Of a stretch of 64,000 bases of DNA, positions 50,937-56,956 are shown piece after piece. Made by a program: the position numbers and the translations under genes. A model generated the notes under the pieces. The model made no database searches and was not told the DNA's origin. It worked only from the letters and a program-made list of their open reading frames with translations. The stretch comes from Hallella seregens ATCC 51272 (GTDB taxonomy: Bacteria; Bacteroidota; Bacteroidia; Bacteroidales; Bacteroidaceae), in NCBI RefSeq assembly GCF_000518545.1, contig NZ_KI912451.1, forward strand, positions 1 through 64,000. The letters run 5' to 3'. Positions within the stretch are counted from its first letter, which is position 1. Each line of letters opens with the position of its first letter.

Positions 50937-51008
50937 GCTCTGATAGTTCAATGGATAGAACGGAGGTTTCCTAAACCTTTGATCCGGGTTCGATTCCCGG
51001 TCGGAGTA
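50937..51008 (+). tRNA. tRNA-Arg (anticodon CCT)
   Basis: A 72-base cloverleaf: 7-bp acceptor stem (two G-U pairs), 4-bp D stem, 5-bp anticodon stem with loop TTCCTAA (anticodon CCT, reads AGG), and T arm CCGGG TTCGATT CCCGG. The discriminator is A and no CCA is encoded. Confidence 0.95.
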
Positions 51009-51029
51009 CAAGGTCCAACGCCTACAGCT

Positions 51030-51061
51030 CCCTTGTTGCGGCGGGCAAACAGGGCCTTTTT
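51030..51061 (+). terminator. Terminator of the tRNA gene
   Basis: Ten-base arms CCCTTGTTGC (51030-51039) and GCAAACAGGG (51045-51054), with two central mismatches and a 5-base loop, are followed by a T5 run (51057-51061). Confidence 0.55.
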
Positions 51062-51078
51062 GGATTATCAGACTGCTT

Positions 51079-51135
51079 ATGAAGCCCGGCAAGACCATCA
51101 CACTACTCCTTTTTCTGTTCATGCTCACGGGATGA
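51079..51135 (+). pseudogene. Possible lipoprotein-leader remnant
   Basis: An 18-codon frame MKPGKTITLLLFLFMLTG ends in TGA exactly where a lipobox Cys (TGC or TGT) would be expected. Only about 13 further codons are open past that point. It may be a degraded lipoprotein gene or chance. Confidence 0.2.
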
Positions 51136-51209
51136 ACGCCGGTGCACGGCGGCTCTGTCGCAGCACTGTTACCCTAAGTTTATGACCCATTAGCCAATAC
51201 TCATCTATC

Positions 51210-52007
51210 ATGTTTGGAGCAATTATCGGAGACATCATCGGTTCGCGTTTCGAGTTTGACGAGACGCCGGAGAGCCAGTTCGACCTGTTTATGGACAAGC
51301 CGCGGTGCAACTACACCGACGACACCGTGATGACCGTGGCCGTGGCCGACGCTATACTGAACGGCCGCGACTACCGCACGGCCCTGCACGACTGGGGCAA
51401 CCGCTACCCTCAACCCAAAGGCGGCTACGGCGACATGTTCGGAGAGTGGCTGCGTGCGGCCGACCCCGCGCCGCACAACTCGTGGGGAAACGGGGCGGCC
51501 ATGCGCGTGTCGGCCGTGGGCTGGCTGTTCGACGACTACGACGAGGTGCTGCGCCAGGCCCGTCTCTGCACCATTTGCAGCCATCTGCACAAGGAGGCCG
51601 TCAGGGGGGCACAGTGCGTCGCCACGCTCGTCTACTGGTTGCGCACGTGCCGCATGACCAAGGAAGAGATTGAAGGTGCCGTCAAACGTAATTTTGGCTA
51701 CGAGCTGCCGCGGCTGCGCGACATCTACAAGATAGGGGCAGAAGGCCACTTCGACGCCTCGTGTCAGGAGACAGTGCCGTGGGCCATCCGCTGTTTTCTG
51801 GAGAGTGAGAACTTTGAAGACGCCATCCGCAAGGCGGTGATGGCACGCGGCGACGCCGACACCAAGGCGGCTATCTGCGGTGCACTGGCCGAGGCTTTCT
51901 ACGACATTCCCGAGCAATTCTACGAAAAGGCGTGCTCATATCTGGAGCCCGACATGCTCGACGTGGTGCAACAGTACTGTAACAGGGTGCAGGAGGGGCT
52001 CGGCTAA
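51210..52007 (+). CDS. ADP-ribosylglycohydrolase family protein
   Basis: A 265-residue protein of the DraG/ARH family, which removes ADP-ribose from proteins or small molecules with two metal ions. The N-terminal FGAIIGDIIGSRFEF, the metal motif YTDDTVMTVAVADAI near residue 36, WGNGAAMRVSAVGWLF, and the C-terminal MARGDADTKAAICGALAEAFYDIP are all family signatures. No signal peptide. It lies alone after the tRNA-Arg gene, and no ADP-ribosyltransferase partner is nearby. Confidence 0.9.
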   Translation: MFGAIIGDIIGSRFEFDETPESQFDLFMDKPRCNYTDDTVMTVAVADAILNGRDYRTALHDWGNRYPQPKGGYGDMFGEWLRAADPAPHNSWGNGAAMRVSAVGWLFDDYDEVLRQARLCTICSHLHKEAVRGAQCVATLVYWLRTCRMTKEEIEGAVKRNFGYELPRLRDIYKIGAEGHFDASCQETVPWAIRCFLESENFEDAIRKAVMARGDADTKAAICGALAEAFYDIPEQFYEKACSYLEPDMLDVVQQYCNRVQEGLG

Positions 52008-52024
52008 GAGCCCTTCCTCACGCT

Positions 52025-52185
52025 GTTTCCTGCTCTGCGGCTCCTCGTCTCCCGCCCGCCGCTCCTCACGCAGAGCCGCGGAGAGAGGGAGTTTTTCAGT
52101 TTTTCTTCTGTTTAAACAGCTCTGCGGCTCCGCGTGAAACCGAAATTGAGGCTCACGCAGAGCCGCAGCGTTGGTGGAGGGGCTG
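52025..52185. repeat. CACGCAGAGCCGC-type repeats
   Basis: At least four copies of CTCTGCGGCTC or its complement lie here in both orientations, including two with the extended form CTCACGCAGAGCCGC. Similar elements are, from memory, common between genes of this phylum. Confidence 0.6.
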
Positions 52186-52224
52186 GCCAAAAGCGCAGCG
52201 TGAGAGGCGCAGGGGCCGGAACTC

Positions 52225-53757
52225 CTATTTGAGATATTCGGCGAAATTGGTGAGTCGCATGTCTCCTTTACGCAAGAAAGTGTCGTGGAAAGCCAGGGCG
52301 GCTGTCATGCTCTGCGGCTCGTGGCCCACGGGAGCCACGTGCTGCAGGTAGTCGCGCAGCAGCGGACGGTAGTCCGGATGGGCGCAGTGCTCGATGATTT
52401 CGTGGGCGCGTCGCACGGGGCCCTTGCCGCGCAGGTCGGCCACGCCCTGCTCGGTCACGATGACATCCACGTCGTGCTCGGTGGAGTCCACGTGGCAGCA
52501 CATGGGCACGATGGCCGAAATCTTGCCGCCTTTGGCCACGGACGGCGTGGTGAAGACGCTGATATAGCCGTTGCGCTCGTAGTCGCACGAGCCGCCGATG
52601 CCGTTCATCAGGGCCGAGCCGCACACGTGGCTGGAGTTCTCGTTGCCGTAGATGTCGCACTCGAGAGCCGTGTTCAGGGCGATGACACCCAGTCGGCGGA
52701 TGACCTCCGGCGAGTTGGCCACCTCGCATTGGCGGATGGTGAGGTGCTGCGACAGGTAGTCCATGTTGTCGTAAACGCGCTGCAGACACTCGTTGGTCAC
52801 GGTCATGGCGGTGGCCGAAGCGTCGATAATCTTGCCCTTGAGCATCCAGTCTATGGCTGCGTCCTGCACCACTTCGCTGTACACATTGAACCTTGGAATG
52901 CCCGGATGCGTACCCAGCGCGGCCAGCACGGCATTGCCCGTGGCGCCCACTCCGCTCTGTATGGGCAGGAACTGGGGCGGTATGCGGCCGGCCTTGAGGT
53001 CGGCCACGAGGAACTCGGCCAGGTTGTTTCCGATGGCGGCGGTGAACTCGTCGACGGCCTTGAAGGCGCGCGCCTCCTCGGGAATGCAGCATTCCACCAC
53101 GCCCACAATCTTCTTCGGGTCGATGCTGATGTAGTTTTCGCCCAGACGGTCGTAGGGCCGGATGACGTTCATCGGGCCCCGCCCCGAGCCGTTGTCGCCT
53201 GGCTCGTAGGTGTCGTGGAGCAGTCGGGCGTTGGGGTTGTGAAAGGTGTTGAGCTCCAGGATGACGCGCTTGGCCAGGCGGGCAGCCGTGGTGGCGATGC
53301 CACCGGCCGTGGTGAGGTAGGCGCGGCACTCGTCGGTGCCCTCGTCGATGCCGCTCACTTCGAGGATGGCCCAGTCGAACTCGCCGTAGAATCCGTGGCG
53401 CATGCGCTCGCTCATGTGGCCCAGGTGCATGTCCTCGTAGTCCACTTCGCCCAGGTTGGTGTGGGTGCGGAAGTCCTTGTTGGTGGAGAACGGTGCGCGG
53501 AAAGCGATGGCGTGGGCATTGGCCATGTCGCCCTCGACGCTCTGGCACGACGAGGCACCGGTGTAGATGCCCACGGCAAAGGGCCGTCCCGACTCGTGCT
53601 CGCGGACGGCACGGCGGGATAGTTCGCGGAATACGGCCTTGGGATTGCCGTTGGGGGTGAAGCCGCTTAGGGCCAGTTTGTCCTGATCGTGGATGAGGGA
53701 TGCCGCCTCGGCGGGTGTCATTCTGGTGTAGGTCATATCTGTTTGATCTTGGGTCAT
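52225..53757 (-). CDS. Acetyl-CoA hydrolase/transferase family protein (succinyl-CoA:acetate CoA-transferase type)
   Basis: A 510-residue CoA-transferase of the Cat1/AarC family, which moves CoA between acetate and succinyl-CoA or related acids and so links fermentation end products to energy. The likely catalytic Glu is residue 295 in VYSEVVQD, close to the position known in AarC. Other conserved stretches are SGFTPNGNPKAVFREL, LECDIYGNENSSHVCGS and GGSCDYERNGYISVFTT. Length is typical. It has its own -7 box 17 bases upstream. Substrate choice (acetate, propionate, butyrate) cannot be settled. Confidence 0.92.
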   Translation of the reverse strand: MTQDQTDMTYTRMTPAEAASLIHDQDKLALSGFTPNGNPKAVFRELSRRAVREHESGRPFAVGIYTGASSCQSVEGDMANAHAIAFRAPFSTNKDFRTHTNLGEVDYEDMHLGHMSERMRHGFYGEFDWAILEVSGIDEGTDECRAYLTTAGGIATTAARLAKRVILELNTFHNPNARLLHDTYEPGDNGSGRGPMNVIRPYDRLGENYISIDPKKIVGVVECCIPEEARAFKAVDEFTAAIGNNLAEFLVADLKAGRIPPQFLPIQSGVGATGNAVLAALGTHPGIPRFNVYSEVVQDAAIDWMLKGKIIDASATAMTVTNECLQRVYDNMDYLSQHLTIRQCEVANSPEVIRRLGVIALNTALECDIYGNENSSHVCGSALMNGIGGSCDYERNGYISVFTTPSVAKGGKISAIVPMCCHVDSTEHDVDVIVTEQGVADLRGKGPVRRAHEIIEHCAHPDYRPLLRDYLQHVAPVGHEPQSMTAALAFHDTFLRKGDMRLTNFAEYLK

Positions 53758-53774
53758 GCGTTGGTTTCAACGGA

Positions 53775-53782
53775 CAAAGATA
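53775..53782 (-). promoter_or_regulatory. -7 box of the CoA-transferase gene
   Basis: On the minus strand TATCTTTG lies 17 bases before the start codon at 53757. No -33 TTG at 20 bp. Confidence 0.6.
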
Positions 53783-53794
53783 CACAATTTACGA

Positions 53795-53825
53795 GAAAGG
53801 CCGCTTGATTGCGGCCTTTCTTTTT
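53795..53825 (+). terminator. Hairpin with T-tract pointing away from the CoA-transferase gene
   Basis: Perfect 10-base arms GAAAGGCCGC (53795-53804) and GCGGCCTTTC (53811-53820) with a 6-base loop, then T5. It points to the plus strand, where no gene ends, so it could only stop antisense transcription of the CoA-transferase gene. Confidence 0.6.
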
Positions 53826-53893
53826 GGGGTTTTTCAAATAAATGTGGATCTGTGGGGCCGTAGGCGACAGAGAGTCGTGCCGGTGGTGGCCTG

Positions 53894-54047
53894 ATGGCGG
53901 GGCGGCAGCCTCGCCGTGACGGCCCCGTCATGGCCCTGCGACGACGCCGTAAACGCCGCGCGATTACGGCGTAGCGGCAGCGCGATTACGACGCAACGGC
54001 CCTGCGATTGCGGCGTGATGATGGGGCGACGGCGCGCCGGTGGCGGT
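53894..54047. repeat. 22-bp palindromic repeat array 5
   Basis: Seven 22-bp units start at 53894, 53916, 53938, 53960, 53982, 54004 and 54026; the five from 53938 on are clear, with GCGATTACGGCGTAGCGGC closest to consensus. It fills much of the 319-base gap between the lgt stop codon and the CoA-transferase promoter. Confidence 0.85.
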
Positions 54048-54076
54048 GGCGAGGGCCCGTGATGCGCCGCCGGCGG

Positions 54077-54928
54077 CTACTTGGCCCCGAGCTTTCGCAT
54101 GCCTTTACGGCCGAACATGCAGTAGAGGCCGATGGCGATGAACGGGATGGAGAGTAGCTGGCCCATGTCGAGCGGCATGCCCGACTCGAAGTCTACCTGG
54201 ATGTCCTTGGTGTATTCGATGAAGAAGCGGGCGGTGAACACCAGCGTGATGCAGAGCCCGAAGAAGTAGCCCGTGCCCACACGGTCGCGCCGGCGACGGT
54301 AAACGGCGTAGATGGCGAAGAAGAAGAGGGCGTAGGCCAGGGCCTCGTAGAGCTGGCCGGGATGGCGCGGATGGGAGTCCACGCGCTCGAAGATGAAGGC
54401 CCAGGGCACGTCGGTCACCTTGCCGATAATCTCTGAATTCATGAGGTTGCCCAGCCGGATGAAAGTGGCCGTGATGCAGGAACAGACGCCCATATTGTCG
54501 AGCACCGTCCACACGGGCACCTTGACGTTGCGGCTGTAGAGCAGAATGGCCAGTATCATACCGATAACTCCGCCGTGCGAGGCGAGGCCCTCGAAGCCCA
54601 CATACCTCCAAGAGCCGTCGGGCATGTGGTGGATGGGCAGCAGCATCTCCACGAAGTGGGTCCACGAGGAGAGGAAATAGTCGGGCTGGTAGAACAGGCA
54701 GTGGCCTAGCCGCGCACCGATGAGCACGCTCAAAAAGATGTAGACAAAGAGGGGGTCGAGCTTCTCGTCGGCGATGCTCTGCTCCTTGTAGAGCCGGCGC
54801 ATGAGCAGATAGCCCAGCAGCAGACCCACAAGCCAGCACATGGAATACCAGCGTATGCCGAAGCTGCCAAGGTGGAATATCACCTCGCTGGGGTTCCAGA
54901 CAATGTATAACAATTCAAAATTCATCAT
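54077..54928 (-). CDS. lgt: Prolipoprotein diacylglyceryl transferase
   Basis: A 283-residue inner-membrane enzyme that adds diacylglycerol to the lipobox Cys of prelipoproteins. Seven or so membrane segments are visible. The conserved region GLASHGGVIGMILAILL and the signature FIRLGNLMNSEIIGKVTDVPWAF are present, followed by HPGQLYEAL. The first codons (ATGATGAATTTTGAATTG) lie inside an ATTCAAAATTC-type repeat, so the repeat supplies the start codon and about six residues. LYIVWNP is the first stretch that looks conserved. Confidence 0.95.
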   Translation of the reverse strand: MMNFELLYIVWNPSEVIFHLGSFGIRWYSMCWLVGLLLGYLLMRRLYKEQSIADEKLDPLFVYIFLSVLIGARLGHCLFYQPDYFLSSWTHFVEMLLPIHHMPDGSWRYVGFEGLASHGGVIGMILAILLYSRNVKVPVWTVLDNMGVCSCITATFIRLGNLMNSEIIGKVTDVPWAFIFERVDSHPRHPGQLYEALAYALFFFAIYAVYRRRRDRVGTGYFFGLCITLVFTARFFIEYTKDIQVDFESGMPLDMGQLLSIPFIAIGLYCMFGRKGMRKLGAK

Positions 54929-55060
54929 TCAAAATTCAAAATTAACCTGAACGTTAGCAATTCAAAATTCATCATTCAAAATTCAAAATGAAGCTGCAAG
55001 CCCCGTTGTTTTGTGATCGTTGGCAATTCAAAATTGAGCATTCAGCATTCAAAATTGGTG
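54905..55060. repeat. ATTCAAAATTC repeat cluster overlapping the lgt start
   Basis: Three segments of CAATTCAAAATTCATCATTC type at about 54910, 54959 and 55023 are separated by about 30 unique bases. The first overlaps the start codon of lgt. Related in style to 29605-29820. A GC-rich hairpin-type repeat follows at about 55081-55111. Confidence 0.8.
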
Positions 55061-55115
55061 AGCAGTCCCGGTATTTCGTTGCCCTTTCCTTGGGGAGGGA
55101 GGCGGGGGAGACTAC

Positions 55116-56219
55116 CTACACGTTGAACCTGAAGTGCATGATGTCGCCGTCCTGCACCACATATTCCTTGCCCTCGATGCCGAGCTTGCCGGCCTCGCGC
55201 ACGGCACTCTCGGAGCCGTATTGCAGGTAATCCTCGTATTTGATGACCTCGGCGCGGATGAATCCTTTCTCGAAGTCGGTGTGGATGACGCCGGCACACT
55301 GCGGTGCTTTCCAGCCCTTGTGGAAGGTCCAGGCCTTCACCTCCATCTCGCCGGCCGTGATAAAGGTCTGCAGGTTGAGCAGGTGGTAGGCCTTTTTGAT
55401 GAGGCGGTTCACGCCGCTCTCCTCCAGTCCCAGCTCGTCGAGGAAGAGCTGCTTGTCCTCGTAGCTGTCGAGCGAGGCAATGTCTTCCTCGGTCTTGGCG
55501 GCGATGACCATGGCCTCGGCCCCCTCCCGGGCGGCCATCTCCTCAATCTGGCGGCTGTAGGCGTTGCCCTCCCGGGCGGCCGTCTCGTCCACGTTGCACA
55601 CGTAGAGCACGGGTTTGGTGGTGAGCAGGAAGAGGTCGCGGGCGGCCTGCTGCTCCTCCTTGCTGTCGAAGGCGACGCTGCGGGCGTTCTGTCCCTGGGC
55701 CAGCGCGGCCTTGTAGGCCTTGAGCACGCCCACGAGCACCTTGGCATCCTTGTTGCCCGTGGCGGCGATTTTCTCCTGCTTGGGCAGCTGCGACTCCACG
55801 GTCTCGAGGTCCTTGAGCTGGAGCTCGGTGTCGATGATTTCCTTGTCGGCAATGGGATCTACGGCCATACCGCCCTCGCGCACCACGTTGTCGTCGTCGA
55901 AGCAGCGGATGACGTGGATGATGGCGTCGCACTCACGGATGTTGCCCAGGAACTTGTTGCCCAGCCCCTCGCCCTTGGAGGCGCCTCGCACCAGCCCAGC
56001 AATGTCGACAATCTCGCAGGTGGCGGGCACGATGCGGCCCGGATGCACAATCTCGGCCAGGCGCGCAAGCCGCTCGTCGGGCACGGTGATGACCCCCAGG
56101 TTGGGCTCTATCGTACAAAAAGGAAAGTTGGCTGCCTGTGCCTTGGCACTGGACAGGCAGTTGAACAAGGTGGACTTGCCTACGTTGGGCAGGCCCACAA
56201 TACCACATTTTAATGCCAT
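55116..56219 (-). CDS. ychF: Redox-regulated ribosome-binding ATPase YchF
   Basis: A 367-residue Obg-family P-loop protein that binds ribosomes and prefers ATP. G1 is GLPNVGKST near residue 8; the G3 region is EIVDIAGLVRGASKGEGLGNKFL; the G4-like NVDE lies in YVCNVDETA; the C-terminal TGS domain reads AGVIHTDFEKGFIRAEVI and ends in VQDGDIMHFRFNV. Length matches the family. It has its own -7 box 31 bases upstream. Confidence 0.97.
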   Translation of the reverse strand: MALKCGIVGLPNVGKSTLFNCLSSAKAQAANFPFCTIEPNLGVITVPDERLARLAEIVHPGRIVPATCEIVDIAGLVRGASKGEGLGNKFLGNIRECDAIIHVIRCFDDDNVVREGGMAVDPIADKEIIDTELQLKDLETVESQLPKQEKIAATGNKDAKVLVGVLKAYKAALAQGQNARSVAFDSKEEQQAARDLFLLTTKPVLYVCNVDETAAREGNAYSRQIEEMAAREGAEAMVIAAKTEEDIASLDSYEDKQLFLDELGLEESGVNRLIKKAYHLLNLQTFITAGEMEVKAWTFHKGWKAPQCAGVIHTDFEKGFIRAEVIKYEDYLQYGSESAVREAGKLGIEGKEYVVQDGDIMHFRFNV

Positions 56220-56250
56220 ATCTGTTGATAAACGTTTATATTCCAGTGTG

Positions 56251-56258
56251 CAAAGGTA
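56251..56258 (-). promoter_or_regulatory. -7 box of ychF
   Basis: On the minus strand TACCTTTG lies 31 bases before the ychF start codon. Confidence 0.55.
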
Positions 56259-56352
56259 CGAAAAAGGCGGGACAAACCCTTAGGTTTGCGGGGGAAACGC
56301 AGCGAAAGACGCAGCTGCGGCACAGCTGCGGGGCAGGGTGGTGCTTGTGTTT

Positions 56353-56625
56353 TTATTTGTCGTAGTGGTATCGCATGGCCAATACGTAGACGTACAACCT
56401 GCCGCTTTCGTCCACAGAATAGATGATGCGGTGCTCGTGGTTGATACGCCGCGACCATTTCCCGGCAAGCCCAAATCTAAGAGGTTCGGGCTTGCCAATG
56501 CCGGTAAAGGGATGCCCGGAGATGTCTTTCAGGAGGTCGGTAATGCGTCGCATGATGGCTTTGTTACCCGACTTCTTCCAATATTCCAGGTCGGCTTGGG
56601 CTTGTTTCAGCAGGATTATTTCCAT
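56353..56625 (-). CDS. yoeB: Txe/YoeB family mRNA interferase toxin
   Basis: A 90-residue ribosome-dependent endoribonuclease toxin. The family pattern is clear: LKQAQADLEYWKKSGNKAIMRRI at the N-terminus, ISGHPFTGIGKPEPLR in the middle and the C-terminal catalytic block WSRRINHEHRIIYSVD ... MRYHYDK. Its start overlaps the antitoxin stop by 10 bases, the normal arrangement for a YefM-YoeB module. The pair sits between the housekeeping genes ychF and polA. Confidence 0.92.
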   Translation of the reverse strand: MEIILLKQAQADLEYWKKSGNKAIMRRITDLLKDISGHPFTGIGKPEPLRFGLAGKWSRRINHEHRIIYSVDESGRLYVYVLAMRYHYDK

Positions 56626-56876
56626 AAATTGTCCAGATCGACAGGCTTTCCCTGGCCTTGCTCAATCTCTTTTTCGCCCTCCTTAATGATGTCTGTCATC
56701 CTTGGCGAGCGCATGATATACTCTGTTTCCTTGATGGCGTTGTACTCCTCCATGGAGATAATCACCACGCTCTCCTTATCGCCGCGGTGCACAATCAGGG
56801 GCTCGCAGTCGTCAACCACCTTGTCGAAATACCCTTTCAGGTTGTTTCTAAGGTCTGTATAATTTGTCGTTCTCAT
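56616..56876 (-). CDS. yefM: YefM/Phd family antitoxin
   Basis: An 86-residue antitoxin that binds YoeB and represses its own promoter. The N-terminal DNA-binding fold reads MRTTNYTDLRNNLKGYFDKVVDDCEPLIVHR; the C-terminal segment that would wrap the toxin is acidic (IIKEGEKEIEQGQGKPVDLDNLW). The start at 56876 follows a complete promoter by 22 bases. Confidence 0.92.
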   Translation of the reverse strand: MRTTNYTDLRNNLKGYFDKVVDDCEPLIVHRGDKESVVIISMEEYNAIKETEYIMRSPRMTDIIKEGEKEIEQGQGKPVDLDNLWK

Positions 56877-56898
56877 CTTTTCGTTCTTCTTGTACTTG

Positions 56899-56929
56899 CA
56901 AATATAGGCGGAATTCTCTATACCTGCAA
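56899..56929 (-). promoter_or_regulatory. Promoter of yefM-yoeB
   Basis: On the minus strand a -33 TTG (56927-56929) and the -7 box TATATTTG (56899-56906) are exactly 20 bp apart. Confidence 0.75.
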
Positions 56930-56956
56930 GTGTGTTGGTGCTTTTTTGTTTGATGT

